Assembly: GCF_002287375.1 (NCBI RefSeq)
Contig: NZ_NPOA01000016.1
Span: 52,748-116,747, forward strand
DNA: 64,000 nucleotides
Source of the DNA: Virgibacillus profundi
Lineage (GTDB): Bacteria; Bacillota; Bacilli; Bacillales; Amphibacillaceae
Direction of reading: 5' to 3'
Made by a program: the position numbers and the translations under genes. Below are positions 16,779 through 26,009 of this stretch, in pieces. The notes below the pieces were generated by a model. It saw nothing but the letters and a program-made list of their open reading frames with translations. It made no database searches and was not told the DNA's origin. The stretch's first letter is position 1, and the number at the start of each line of letters is the position of its first letter.

Positions 16779-16807
16779 CTCTATTCCCCCTAATATTTTT
16801 TCAGCAT

Positions 16808-16838
16808 TAAAAAACGCCTTTCCTGATAGGAAAAGCGT
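16808..16838 (-). terminator. Riboswitch-associated intrinsic terminator before btuF
   Basis: On the minus strand an ACGC-TTTTCCT stem pairs with AGGAAA-GGCGT around a short ATC loop, followed by TTTTTT. It sits between the cobalamin aptamer and the btuF RBS, the expected place for an expression platform that ends transcription when B12 is bound. Confidence 0.85.
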
Positions 16839-16957
16839 AAATGTAAAAGCACATATGTATCCTCAATCAGAGAGTTAAAAATACATATACTCCCACTGAT
16901 GAGTTCGATTACGATGCACTTTAAACATTCCTTTCCTCGAGGAAGCTTAAAAAATCA

Positions 16958-17132
16958 AATAGGCAGGTCTCCTGACTTACGAATCAACGGTTGGTTAACC
17001 CTTCCCATGCAGATACACAGTGGATATTTTTAACCTTCCTCATCGCTCACAGTGGCGGGACCGTGTTGGATTTGCACCAACTTCCCTCTTCGTTTTAAAT
17101 GAATCTTAATCAAATCATTTAAAAAACCTATT
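16958..17132 (-). promoter_or_regulatory. Cobalamin riboswitch
   Basis: The minus-strand RNA carries the B12-box sequence AGTCAGGAGACCTGCC near its 3' end and the conserved GGGAAG..GGTGCAAATCC and CGGTCCCGCCACTGTGA segments nearer its 5' end. Closing stem P1 is visible as AATAGG (17127-17132) with CCTATT (16958-16963). It controls the leftward 13-kb B12 operon starting with btuF. Confidence 0.95.
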
Positions 17133-17159
17133 AATTCGGCTGTTTTTTATACTAATCGT

Positions 17160-17188
17160 ATAATAGTCCACTTTCGCCTTTTTGTAAA
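17160..17188 (-). promoter_or_regulatory. Sigma-A promoter of the B12 operon
   Basis: On the minus strand, -35 TTTACA (17183-17188) and -10 TATTAT (17160-17165) are separated by 17 bp. Transcription would start about 20 bp before the riboswitch P1 stem. Confidence 0.75.
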
Positions 17189-17333
17189 CCAAATCGGCAA
17201 AATTGTAAAGCTATTTTAAATAATTTTATCAAATCCTGTAAATTGATTTTGCAGTATAGTGGCCCATCCTGATGATTAGAGTGATTTCATATAATATCTA
17301 TTTCATCATTAAATAAAGCTCTTTTCGTAAATT

Positions 17334-17398
17334 TTGGGACTGCATTTCGTTCGCCTCATCAAAATACTGGGACTGCGCACTGCTCGCCCCATCGAAAC
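17334..17398. repeat. Two imperfect tandem copies of a 30-odd-bp unit
   Basis: Two neighbouring copies share TGGGACTGC and TCGCC(T/C)CATC at the same offsets (TTTGGGACTGCATTTCGTTC and ACTGGGACTGCGCACTGCTC). Similar wording (TTGGGATCGTGCGCTGCTCG) recurs at 60391. The gap 17189-17571 holds no gene; it contains this unit and the repeat at 17472-17553. Confidence 0.55.
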
Positions 17399-17471
17399 CA
17401 TTTGTTGTTTTTTTATTTTCGCAGCATTTCTGTAGAAAACGACGTATGTGCTGGGTTGTTAATCCAACACT

Positions 17472-17553
17472 GCGGAAATATACTACGCTTTCCGCGGGCT
17501 CGCGATGAGACTTCCGCGGGAAGAAAGGCCTCAGTGAGACCCACAGCGCGTAG
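17472..17553. repeat. GC-rich intergenic repeat of the Bacillaceae type
   Basis: GC-rich block in an AT-rich gap, with CCGCGGG twice and a GAAAGGCCTCAGTGAGACCC segment. It shares CGCTTTCCGCGGGC (reverse complement) and the GTGAGACCC segment with the element at 57292-57408. It lies just after the UspA stop codon. Confidence 0.65.
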
Positions 17554-17571
17554 AAGGAAGATTCTTCTGTT

Positions 17572-18009
17572 TTATTTCACAACAAGGACTGGGCAATCAA
17601 CACGCTTTACCACTTTATGGCTAACACTTCCCAGAACCATGGTTTGTAGTTTATTAAGTCCTCGACTTCCGACGACAACACAGTCAAAATCATTATCATT
17701 TGCAAATTCTACAATCGTTGGACCAGGTTCACCATGCAAAATATGTGTCTTACAATCTATATTTGCATCAAGAACCATTTGTTTAACTGCTTGAATCTTT
17801 TCATTACGTTTCATTTCAATTTCGTATTTATTTGTGGAATTTAATACATCAGATTTTGCTGTATCACCATCAACGACATAAACAATATCAATTGTTCCAC
17901 CAAACTTTTCTGCTAGTTGAATAGCATGTTGGGTGGATCGGAAGGAATGGTCCGATCCATCTGTTGCTATGAGTATTTTTTGAAACATTGAGTCATCAAA
18001 ACCTTTCAT
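17572..18009 (-). CDS. Universal stress protein, UspA family
   Basis: A 145-residue UspA-fold nucleotide-binding protein. It begins KILIATDGSDHS, and the C-terminal ATP-binding pattern is GSRGLNKLQTMVLGSVSHKVVKRVDCPVLVV (GSRG-x9-GS-x3-KVV). It starts 12 nt after the SulP stop and is probably co-transcribed; SulP-UspA pairing is common and suggests regulation of anion transport. AAGGA lies 9 nt before ATG 18009. Confidence 0.9.
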   Translation of the reverse strand: MKGFDDSMFQKILIATDGSDHSFRSTQHAIQLAEKFGGTIDIVYVVDGDTAKSDVLNSTNKYEIEMKRNEKIQAVKQMVLDANIDCKTHILHGEPGPTIVEFANDNDFDCVVVGSRGLNKLQTMVLGSVSHKVVKRVDCPVLVVK

Positions 18010-18021
18010 TTACGTTATTCC

Positions 18022-19482
18022 TTAATGTCCGGAAGCCTGTGATAATCCGCCGATTCGATTTTTCAATTGTTTACTTGCTTCGTTTAATCCTGTGTAGTGA
18101 ACTTTAATATCATTTTGGGCAAATTTCATCTCAATTTTATCCAATGCTCCAATCGCTGAATCATCCCACAAATGTGCATGAGTTAAATTTATTTCTACTT
18201 GTTTAATAGAATCATTGAAATTGAAGTTGTTGGGAAAATCATTGACAGAGGCAAAGAATAGCTGTCCTTGAACATGATATATTTTTTTCTGTTCTTTAAT
18301 GACGAGTTCCTCTGTTACTTTTACTTTCGAGATTTTTGCTGCAAAGAAAATGGCACTTAATAATACCCCGGCCAACACACCTATAGCTAAGTTATGCGTC
18401 ATTAACACAATTACTACTGTCGCAACCATTACCATTGCATCTGTTTTTGGCAATTTGTTCAAATTTTTCACAGATGCCCAATCGAATGTACTAATAGCAA
18501 CCATAAACATGACGCCAGCTAAAGCAGCCATTGGGATTTGGACAACTAAACCACCTAATACGATGATTAAGAACATTAGCGTCGCACCAGCTACAAGTAA
18601 GGATAATCTGCCTTTTCCTCCTGACTTCACATTAATAACAGATTGTCCGATCATAGCACATCCAGCCATCCCACCGAAGAAACCTGTAACAATATTTGCT
18701 ATTCCTTGTCCACGACTTTCCTTATTCTTATTACTTTCTGTATCCGTCATATCATCAACAATATTGGCAGTTAATAGTGTCTCTACTAAACCTACAATTG
18801 CCAATGAGAAAGAATACGGAAGAATAATCATTAAGGTTTCCAATGAAAATGGAATAGAAGGAATTAAGAATACTGGTAATTGCTGGGTCAAGGCTCCCAT
18901 ATCTCCTACTGTACCTACATTAATATTACCAAAGATTGCTATTACTGTTACAACCACAATTGCCACAAGCGTGGATGGAACTGCTTTTGTAATTCTTGGA
19001 AAAAGATATATGATTGCTAACGTTAAAGCTACTAAAGCATACATAAGCCAAGTTTCTCCCACAAAGTGGGCAAGCTGCGCCATAAAGATCATAATAGCTA
19101 ATGCATTAACAAATCCAACCATCACAGAACGAGGTACAAACTTCATCACTTTAGCCATTTTAAAAACGCCAAATAAAATTTGAATGATCCCCGTTAGGAT
19201 TGTTGCTGCCAGTAAATACTGAAGTCCATGATCAGCTATTAAACCTACCATAAGCAATGCCATCGCTCCAGTTGCCCCCGAAACCATTCCCGGCCTGCCA
19301 CCTACAAAAGCAAGTACAACAGCAATACAAAATGCTGCATAAAGACCTACCATTGGGTCAACGCCGGCGATTATCGAAAAGGCAATCGCTTCAGGAATAA
19401 GTGCTAATGCAACAACGATTCCTGACATACTATCGCCACGAATATTCCCGAACCACTCATTTTTGATATTTTGCATATTCAT
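18022..19482 (-). CDS. SulP family inorganic anion transporter with STAS domain
   Basis: About 486 residues from ATG 19482, which has AAGGAG 7 nt upstream (the frame opens 78 nt earlier). The membrane domain has roughly 10-14 helices with SulP landmarks [25 protein letters not shown] (about 25-49) and [20 protein letters not shown]. The C-terminus is a STAS domain ([28 protein letters not shown]). Substrate could be bicarbonate or sulfate; the arrangement resembles BicA-type sodium/bicarbonate transporters but is not decisive. Confidence 0.88.
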   Translation of the reverse strand: MNMQNIKNEWFGNIRGDSMSGIVVALALIPEAIAFSIIAGVDPMVGLYAAFCIAVVLAFVGGRPGMVSGATGAMALLMVGLIADHGLQYLLAATILTGIIQILFGVFKMAKVMKFVPRSVMVGFVNALAIMIFMAQLAHFVGETWLMYALVALTLAIIYLFPRITKAVPSTLVAIVVVTVIAIFGNINVGTVGDMGALTQQLPVFLIPSIPFSLETLMIILPYSFSLAIVGLVETLLTANIVDDMTDTESNKNKESRGQGIANIVTGFFGGMAGCAMIGQSVINVKSGGKGRLSLLVAGATLMFLIIVLGGLVVQIPMAALAGVMFMVAISTFDWASVKNLNKLPKTDAMVMVATVVIVLMTHNLAIGVLAGVLLSAIFFAAKISKVKVTEELVIKEQKKIYHVQGQLFFASVNDFPNNFNFNDSIKQVEINLTHAHLWDDSAIGALDKIEMKFAQNDIKVHYTGLNEASKQLKNRIGGLSQASGH

Positions 19483-19779
19483 GTTAGTTCTCCTTTTCTT
19501 TATTTTTAACTTTTGACCATCAAAAGTAATTTCCGTTATTAACAGATTGAATGATATCACAAAAATTCCTGTTCACAAAATGCCAGGAAAGCGTAAACAT
19601 TGCTAGTTTACTATCAATATCATTATTTTCCTCTAATTTAATACCATGAATAGTAAACATACAAATAGACTACATTTGATTATAACCATTTATAATTGAG
19701 TATAAATTAGAATTTGTTTTTTAAACAAATATGTTTCTATGGTATGATTGAATCAGGTTAACCGTTTGGAGGCGTCTTT

Positions 19780-19962
19780 ATGAATAAAGAAATTATGACT
19801 GTTTCACAAGTTGCCGAGTATTTACAATTAAGTGAAATGACAACATATAAATTAGTACAGGAGGGTAAGATACCTGCCTTTAAAATTGGAAGACATTGGC
19901 GTGTAAAAAGAGACGATTTAGATGAATTAATTGAGAGATTGAAAAAAGGAGAAAGAATATAA
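19780..19962 (+). CDS. Small excisionase-family helix-turn-helix protein
   Basis: A 60-residue protein that is almost entirely one MerR-like/excisionase HTH_17 domain: MTVSQVAEYLQLSEMTTYKLVQEGKIPAFKIGRHWRVKRDDLDELI, with the GR-x-WR beta-wing. GGAGG precedes ATG by 7 nt. No integrase or phage gene is nearby, so it is more likely a stand-alone regulator than a phage excisionase. It diverges from sulP and shares a terminator with the convergent MFS gene. Confidence 0.82.
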   Translation: MNKEIMTVSQVAEYLQLSEMTTYKLVQEGKIPAFKIGRHWRVKRDDLDELIERLKKGERI

Positions 19963-20001
19963 AAAATGACTCCCAGGTTAATTCAACCTTGGAGTCATTT
20001 A
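19963..20001. terminator. Bidirectional terminator between the HTH gene and the MFS gene
   Basis: AAATGACTCC-AGGTT pairs with AACCT-GGAGTCATTT around a short loop, flanked by A-rich and T-rich ends, between two convergent genes. Confidence 0.85.
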
Positions 20002-20002
20002 C

Positions 20003-21289
20003 TTAGAAACTTTTAATTCCTATCTGAGCCTTACTAGGTTTCTTCGCAATAATCGAACAGATAACTCCGATGACTGGAAAAATCAAAGTAACAAGTAATA
20101 CTGGTGTATAACTATGGAATAAATCAAATCCAACACCAAATGGCAGTGGACCCAGCGAAGAACCAATAACGGTCATTGTTACCCCGACTCCATTTATACT
20201 TCCAATATGTTTACGTCCAAAATAATTTGGCCAGATAACATTTAAACTAATTCGTTCTAATCCATTGGCAATTCCCCAAACTATTCCAAAAAGAATAGCC
20301 ATCCATAAACTTTTTGTTACAATTAACATTAATAGTAAAATAATTTCAATAATAAATATGGCAACAAGCAAATAGTTTGTAGGAATTCGGTCAGTTATCA
20401 TACCGGAGATAAAGGACATCGGAATACCCACCATTGCCATTAAACTAAGAACCATTGCAGCAATTGCAGGAGATAAGTCGTTGGTACCAAATATAGATAT
20501 AACATGAAAGGTAATTCCTGTATTAACCATTGCCGGTATACCAACACAAACTAGAATGGCCCAGAATGCTCTTGTTTTTTTAGCTTCAGTTAATGTCCAA
20601 TCCTCTGCGGCTTCCTTCACTACATTAACGCCAATCAAGGGTTTATATTTCATATCCTTTTGTTTTCCAGGTCCATCAGGTTTAAGTCCCATATCCTCCG
20701 GTTTATTTCGCACACCAAATAAAGCAATAGGTACAAATACAAGCAGTAATAATACTCCCCAAAACTGCCAGGCAAACCGCCAGTCCCATGTATTGATCAA
20801 CCAAGTATTAATAACCGGAAACAACATCGCACTGATGAAACTACCTAATGTCATAATACTGAATGCAAATCCCCTTTTTTTAATAAACCATTGAGCTACC
20901 AATGTATTAGGAATAAGCGTCATACTACCTTGTCCAAGTAATCGAATAAAGAAGAACCCAAGTGCAAGCATCCAAATACTTGAGACAATACTATTCCAAA
21001 AACAAGCAATTGCAAATAGGACTCCAATCACAACCATCATAATTCGTTGACCAAATCGATCTATAAACCTTCCAATAAATATCATAATAAGTCCCGCTAC
21101 CAATGTAGCAGCAGAATAAATACCCGATACTTGTGATCGTGACCAACCAAAATCTGATATGTAGGCATCAATAAATGTAGAATTGGAATAAGTCTGACCG
21201 GGTCCAGAGAAGAAAACCCCGAGTCCAGCAATAAAAACAATAAACCAACCATAATAAAACTTCCCAATAAACTTCGCCACGATGTACAC
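20003..21289 (-). CDS. MFS transporter, monocarboxylate/oxalate-formate-like
   Basis: A 428-residue major facilitator with about twelve helices and a central cytoplasmic loop rich in K and D (about 192-230). The motif between helices 2 and 3 reads GRFIDRFGQR, the classic MFS loop. FYYGWFIVFIAGLGVFFSGPGQTYSNSTFID at the N-terminus resembles OFA/monocarboxylate porters. The substrate is unknown. It stands alone, convergent with the HTH gene. Confidence 0.8.
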   Translation of the reverse strand: MYIVAKFIGKFYYGWFIVFIAGLGVFFSGPGQTYSNSTFIDAYISDFGWSRSQVSGIYSAATLVAGLIMIFIGRFIDRFGQRIMMVVIGVLFAIACFWNSIVSSIWMLALGFFFIRLLGQGSMTLIPNTLVAQWFIKKRGFAFSIMTLGSFISAMLFPVINTWLINTWDWRFAWQFWGVLLLLVFVPIALFGVRNKPEDMGLKPDGPGKQKDMKYKPLIGVNVVKEAAEDWTLTEAKKTRAFWAILVCVGIPAMVNTGITFHVISIFGTNDLSPAIAAMVLSLMAMVGIPMSFISGMITDRIPTNYLLVAIFIIEIILLLMLIVTKSLWMAILFGIVWGIANGLERISLNVIWPNYFGRKHIGSINGVGVTMTVIGSSLGPLPFGVGFDLFHSYTPVLLVTLIFPVIGVICSIIAKKPSKAQIGIKSF

Positions 21290-21631
21290 CTCCTCACTCC
21301 ACCAAATGCTAATTTATATGTTTAGTAGGGTAATAAGCTTGGAGACTATGATAACACTGAGAACATAACATACCGTGAATGGAAAAGCACTTTATTGCTT
21401 GATCTTTTTCAATTTTTGATTTTATACTCTTTACTAATATCTGCAATAAGCATGAACCGTTCCTTTATGGTCAAGTAAGGGATTAAGTTAGATAACTGAA
21501 ATAAAAAGCAAACTTTCTTAACCTGGTTAAATTAAATATGGAAAGATCCAGAGAACCATTTTAGATACATAATTAAAAAATATAGAAGGATATTAGTCAT
21601 AAGAACAGTTACTTGAGAGGTGTAGACCAAA
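21290..21631. other. Divergent intergenic region, no gene seen
   Basis: AT-rich 340-bp gap between the leftward MFS gene and the rightward beta-propeller gene. It should hold both promoters. I see no riboswitch, strong hairpin or operator that I can name. Confidence 0.6.
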
Positions 21632-22852
21632 GTGTATAAACTTTTTACATTTGCATTCCTACTGTTAATTCTATTTCCATCCATGGTATTTGCAAATGAT
21701 GAAAGTAATCATGTCAAAGCCGGCTTCATAAGAGATGGAGATTTATGGGTTCTTATTGGTAACAAAGAGGAGCAAATTACGAATACAGGACAAGTCATTT
21801 ACACACCAAAGTGGTCACATGACGGTAAATGGCTTTTATATCAAAATGAAGCTACATCTGACGACCAAGTAGAAGTATGGGCTTATCATCTGGAAACAAA
21901 GGAAAATAAAAAGGTTTTTTATAATGGCTATTCCCCAACATGGGCACCACATACAAATGAGATTGCTTTTAATGATAAAGGTATTTTAAACATCTCGGAT
22001 CTCCAAAAATTCTATAATATTGCAACAGGGGTTAACAATTATACATGGCTGCCTGATGGAAGTGGATTCTTATTATCAGCCGCTGGAACCCTTCGTCCCG
22101 ATGGATGGTCAAGTGCTATTCTTTATAAGAAAAAATTAACTGATCATTATGAGGATATTAATTTATTTGGGGATGTTGAGCATTTCTTCACTCTCCCGAA
22201 GGAAATTGGAATTGATAACAAGAAAATCATTGCTGTTTATGCGGGAGATTTTAATTTTTCACCCAGTAACAAATGGATTTCCTTCATCGTTTCACCTACA
22301 GCTTCCTGGTCCATGGATAGTAATATGCTGAGTGTAATATCCAGTGATGGAAAAGATTTCGAAGTGTTAGACGAGATTATTTTAAATGTTGGTGAACCTA
22401 AATGGGCACCATCCAGTGATACCATTGCTTTTATTGCCGGTGGCGGAAGAATTGTTTTTGGTTTTAAGGACAAAGATTTAAAGATTCGTGAAATGCCTGT
22501 AACAGGGTCATTTACACCTCCAAACTATGTGGATCTTGACTTTGATTGGATTACTGATAAATCTATTGTTACTTCAAGAATGGAAGAAAGTGAATGGTCC
22601 AATGATTTCAGTGATCATCCATTACCATCACTTTATACAATAGATATCGAAAATAATAAGCAACTTGAGATTACAAATCCACCTAAAGGTTATGGTGATT
22701 ATAATCCTGAGTATGTCAGTTCTATGGAAAAACTCGTATGGCAAAGAGGTGTTTCTATTACAGATCAAGATAGAATGCTTTGGAAAGCAAATCCTGACGG
22801 TACGGAGGCAGAAGCGTGGATTCAGAATGTCGATATGATTGAATTTTACTGA
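21632..22852 (+). CDS. Exported TolB-like beta-propeller protein
   Basis: A 406-residue secreted protein with an N-terminal signal peptide ending near VFANDE (about 19-24). Repeated blades of the PD40/TolB kind follow: YTPKWSHDGKWLLYQ, YSPTWAPHTNEIAF, FNFSPSNKWISFIV, GEPKWAPSSDTIAFI. The start is GTG at 21632 behind AGAGGTG. It likely acts outside the cell membrane as a binding or scaffold domain; the partner is unknown and the gene stands alone. Confidence 0.75.
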   Translation: MYKLFTFAFLLLILFPSMVFANDESNHVKAGFIRDGDLWVLIGNKEEQITNTGQVIYTPKWSHDGKWLLYQNEATSDDQVEVWAYHLETKENKKVFYNGYSPTWAPHTNEIAFNDKGILNISDLQKFYNIATGVNNYTWLPDGSGFLLSAAGTLRPDGWSSAILYKKKLTDHYEDINLFGDVEHFFTLPKEIGIDNKKIIAVYAGDFNFSPSNKWISFIVSPTASWSMDSNMLSVISSDGKDFEVLDEIILNVGEPKWAPSSDTIAFIAGGGRIVFGFKDKDLKIREMPVTGSFTPPNYVDLDFDWITDKSIVTSRMEESEWSNDFSDHPLPSLYTIDIENNKQLEITNPPKGYGDYNPEYVSSMEKLVWQRGVSITDQDRMLWKANPDGTEAEAWIQNVDMIEFY

Positions 22853-22903
22853 GGTGAATTATGTTTTGAGTTTGAAATCATGAAAGACTGCAATTTAGTA
22901 TTA

Positions 22904-22946
22904 AAGCCTGATCGCTCTAAGCTAGAAGAGGAATCAGGCTTTTATT
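22904..22946 (+). terminator. Intrinsic terminator after the beta-propeller gene
   Basis: AAGCCTGAT pairs with ATCAGGCTT around a 20-nt loop, followed by TTATTAT. Confidence 0.75.
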
Positions 22947-23071
22947 ATAGAGAGTTTGGAAACACAAGAAAAAGAAAAAATAATTATAATTTCTCTATTC
23001 TTTAACTTACCAAAGGACTGATCCCTTAGATCCGGAATACTTTTACTGTTCCTTGTCCCAACAACACTCTC

Positions 23072-24025
23072 TCACTCAAAGTCATTAAGTATTGCACGTA
23101 CTTCATGTGTAGATTCTGTGCTCATCAATTGATGTCTTAATTCACTAGCCCCTTTAAAATCGCGAATATAAATCTTAAAGAAGCGGCGAAGTGGCCTGAA
23201 TTGGCGTGGTTCTATTTTTGAATATTTGTCAAATAGGTCCAGATGCAATCTTAAAAGATCAAGCAATTCCTCCGTGCTATGCTCTTTCGGATCTTTTTCA
23301 AAAGCAAATGGATTTTTAAAGATACCTCGCCCAATCATGATCCCATCAACACCATATTGATTAAACAGCTCTAAGCCTGTCTCACGGTCAGGAATATCCC
23401 CATTAATCGTCAAAAGCGTATCTGGTGCCACCTCATCACGAAGTTTTTTAATCTCCGGAATCAATTCCCAATGAGCATCTACTTTACTCATTTCCTTTTT
23501 TGTACGCAGATGAATGGAAAGATTAGCGATATCTTGCTCCAAAATGTGTGTTAACCAGTTTTGCCATTCGTCTACATCAGTGTAACCAAGCCTTGTCTTC
23601 ACACTTACGGGCAATCCTCCCGCTTTTGCTGCTTGTATGATATCTGCTGCAACTTCCGGACGACGGATCAGGCCACATCCCTTCCCTTTCTGTGCCACAT
23701 TAGGTACTGGACAGCCCATATTGATATCTACACCCTTAAACCCTTGTTCCGCCATACCAATACTCATTTGCCGAAAGTATTCAGGATTATCTCCCCATAT
23801 ATGGGCTACAATTGGTTGTTCATCCTCTGTAAAAGTCAAACGCCCACGTACACTTTGTTTCCCCTCCGGGTGACAATAACTTACCGTGTTTGTAAACTCA
23901 GTAAAAAACACATCAGGTCTGGCTGATTCACTCACGACATGACGAAAAACAACATCGGTCACGTCTTCCATTGGTGCTAAAATAAAAAACGGTCGTGGTA
24001 AATCACGCCAAAAATTATCTATCAT
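23072..24025 (-). CDS. dus: tRNA-dihydrouridine synthase
   Basis: A 317-residue FMN-dependent Dus enzyme that reduces uridines in the tRNA D-loop. Seen are [16 protein letters not shown] (about 15-30) and the active-site segment [20 protein letters not shown] with the catalytic Cys (about 103). VKTRLGYT, then NGDI, then [13 protein letters not shown] form the FMN phosphate site. Which uridine it modifies cannot be read from the sequence. It is probably a single-gene unit, with a terminator upstream at 24080. Confidence 0.92.
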   Translation of the reverse strand: MIDNFWRDLPRPFFILAPMEDVTDVVFRHVVSESARPDVFFTEFTNTVSYCHPEGKQSVRGRLTFTEDEQPIVAHIWGDNPEYFRQMSIGMAEQGFKGVDINMGCPVPNVAQKGKGCGLIRRPEVAADIIQAAKAGGLPVSVKTRLGYTDVDEWQNWLTHILEQDIANLSIHLRTKKEMSKVDAHWELIPEIKKLRDEVAPDTLLTINGDIPDRETGLELFNQYGVDGIMIGRGIFKNPFAFEKDPKEHSTEELLDLLRLHLDLFDKYSKIEPRQFRPLRRFFKIYIRDFKGASELRHQLMSTESTHEVRAILNDFE

Positions 24026-24079
24026 TAAAATTCAATTCCTCTCATTACGGTATATCAGTTCAAACGCTTATTTCAAAAT

Positions 24080-24108
24080 TAAAAAGCAGAAAATGCCTCT
24101 GCTTCTTT
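24080..24108 (-). terminator. Intrinsic terminator upstream of dus
   Basis: On the minus strand AAGCAGA pairs with TCTGCTT across an 8-nt loop and is followed by a T-rich tail. It probably ends the rlmD transcript. Confidence 0.65.
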
Positions 24109-24207
24109 TATATTTATACCATGATTAAGTACTTTTTATCAAACTGATTGCAAATGATTATTTGAAGGGCTCAGAGTGTTTTTGCAGACTACATTTCTGT
24201 ACCCTCG

Positions 24208-24252
24208 TAATAAACATCACCGAAAAGACCCAGAAATCGGAAATGTTTATTA
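24208..24252. other. Long imperfect stem-loop downstream of rlmD
   Basis: TAATAAACAT (24208-24217) pairs perfectly with ATGTTTATTA (24243-24252). CCGA/TCGG extends the stem across a 2x2 internal loop, leaving a 13-nt apical loop. There is no T tract, so it is not a normal terminator. Confidence 0.45.
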
Positions 24253-24301
24253 TCACGAAGTCTAGGTCTAAATCAGAGTTGTTTATTATTTGCGCTAATG
24301 T

Positions 24302-25687
24302 TTAATTTGACTCTTTCCTAACCAATCTAGTAACAGATTCAATATGATTCGTCTGAGGAAACATATCAACAGGCTGCACTTCCAACGCCTGATATCCTCC
24401 ATCTTCAAGTACACGCAGATCCCTGGCCAATGTTGATGGATTACATGAAACATACACAATCCGCTTCGGTTCCATCTCAATCATTGCCTGAAGAAAGTCC
24501 ACTTCACAGCCTTTACGTGGTGGATCAACTACAATTACATCTGGTTTCAACCCTTGAGCACTCCACCATGGCATTACTTTCTCTGCTTCACCGACAACAA
24601 ATTCAGCATTGGTAATGTCATTTAATTTGGCATTCATCTTCGCATCACTAATTGCTTCCGGGACAACCTCAACGCCATATACTTTTTTTGCTTTTTGGGC
24701 TAAAAATAACGAAATCGTTCCTATCCCGCAGTATGCATCCACTACAATATCGTCACTCTCGATTGATGCATATTCCAATGCCTTATCATATAGCTTTTTT
24801 GTCTGTGGTGGATTTACCTGATAAAATGATTTTGCTGAAATTGCAAAACGAATATTCCCGATGGTGTCGTAAATATATTCCTCTCCCCAGATTACTTTCG
24901 TTTTTCTCCCGAGAATAACGTTGGTACGTTGGTTATTGATATTATGGACAATAGATTTTACATGTGGAAAGGTTTCCGTTAGTTCACGGATAAATTCCTC
25001 TGTATGTGGCAGCTTTTCTGTACGTGTTACAAGTACGATCATCGTTTCATTCGTCTCTCTGCCAGTTCGAACCATAATATGTCGCAATACACCACGATCA
25101 CTTTTTTCATCATACGCCTTTATCCCTAATCGATTGGCAATTCTTCTTACGGCATGAACAGATCGGTCATTTAATTCATCCTGAATCACACAGGTTTCCA
25201 TATCATCAATAATGTCATGACTCCGCATTCTATAGAATCCTGTGATCAACTCCCCATCTCTTTCGCCGACAGGTATTTGAACCTTATTACGGTAACGCCA
25301 CGGATCCTCCATGCCAATCGTGGGATGTGCTGGTACATGGTCAAGATGGGCGATTTTCCGCATGACATTTTTCACCTGATTTTGTTTCATTTCAAGTTGC
25401 AGCTGATAACTCATATGCTGAAGCTGGCAGCCGCCACATTGATAATAAACGTTGCAGGGTGGCTCTACCCGTTCATCACTCGAATTTTTAACTTCCAATA
25501 ATTTTCCGAAGCCAAATTTTTTATTTACTTTAACTACCTTTACTGTTGCTTCCTCACCAGGCAAGGCATAAGGCACAAATAAAGGATAGCCCTCAATTTT
25601 CCCAACACCATTCCCTTCATGGGTAAGATCTTCAAAAGTAAGTGTAATTGTCTCATTCTTTTTCACTGGAGCAGTTTGTTTAGCCAT
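24302..25687 (-). CDS. rlmD: 23S rRNA (uracil-C5)-methyltransferase, RumA/RlmCD family
   Basis: A 461-residue SAM enzyme. It has an N-terminal TRAM domain (ITLTFEDLTHEGNGVGKIEGYPLFVP), an iron-sulfur Cys cluster (PPCNVYYQCGGCQLQH), and a Rossmann methyltransferase with VDAYCGIGTISLFLA, VVDPPRKGC and the nucleophile segment YVSCNPSTLARDL. The B. subtilis homologue (YefA/RlmCD) methylates U747 and U1939. The chromosomal place matches yefA downstream of dgkB, interrupted here by mqo. Confidence 0.92.
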   Translation of the reverse strand: MAKQTAPVKKNETITLTFEDLTHEGNGVGKIEGYPLFVPYALPGEEATVKVVKVNKKFGFGKLLEVKNSSDERVEPPCNVYYQCGGCQLQHMSYQLQLEMKQNQVKNVMRKIAHLDHVPAHPTIGMEDPWRYRNKVQIPVGERDGELITGFYRMRSHDIIDDMETCVIQDELNDRSVHAVRRIANRLGIKAYDEKSDRGVLRHIMVRTGRETNETMIVLVTRTEKLPHTEEFIRELTETFPHVKSIVHNINNQRTNVILGRKTKVIWGEEYIYDTIGNIRFAISAKSFYQVNPPQTKKLYDKALEYASIESDDIVVDAYCGIGTISLFLAQKAKKVYGVEVVPEAISDAKMNAKLNDITNAEFVVGEAEKVMPWWSAQGLKPDVIVVDPPRKGCEVDFLQAMIEMEPKRIVYVSCNPSTLARDLRVLEDGGYQALEVQPVDMFPQTNHIESVTRLVRKESN

Positions 25688-25925
25688 TATTATCTTCCTT
25701 TACAAGCTGGTTTGTGATTGTTATCTTATCATATCCTTAACAGTAATTCATTTTAACCCAATTAAAAAGAAAGACCGCTTCATGATAATTCCGTTATTCA
25801 TCATTAAAGCCTAATTGTCTTATTTATATAAGCAGGCTCAGAGCGGAAAATAACCAAGCACATACGTCGCGCTTTATACCTTCCCCAATTACAATAACCT
25901 TTATAGAAAACACCCTTAATAAAAG

Positions 25926-25962
25926 ACCCACACATATTAGACATATCTAATATATGTGAGCC
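25926..25962 (-). terminator. Intrinsic terminator after mqo
   Basis: On the minus strand CACATATATTAGA pairs with TCTAATATGTG and is followed by GGGTCTTTTATT. The remainder of the gap 25688-26009 shows no gene. Confidence 0.7.
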
Positions 25963-26009
25963 TATTTGATTCATATGATATTTTACTTACCCAATCCAAA
26001 TCCACAGAA

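Noticed and set aside
18299-19183. A 294-residue open frame antisense to sulP
   Set aside because: Lies wholly inside a clear SulP gene and has no recognisable domain; it is the mirror of codon bias in a membrane protein.
19780-19962. Evidence of a prophage or integrative element from the excisionase-like gene
   Set aside because: No integrase, attachment-site repeats or phage genes nearby; small HTH_17 proteins are common as ordinary regulators.
23072-23200. Dus C-terminus truncation
   Set aside because: Length of 317 residues and the C-terminal helical domain look normal for the family.
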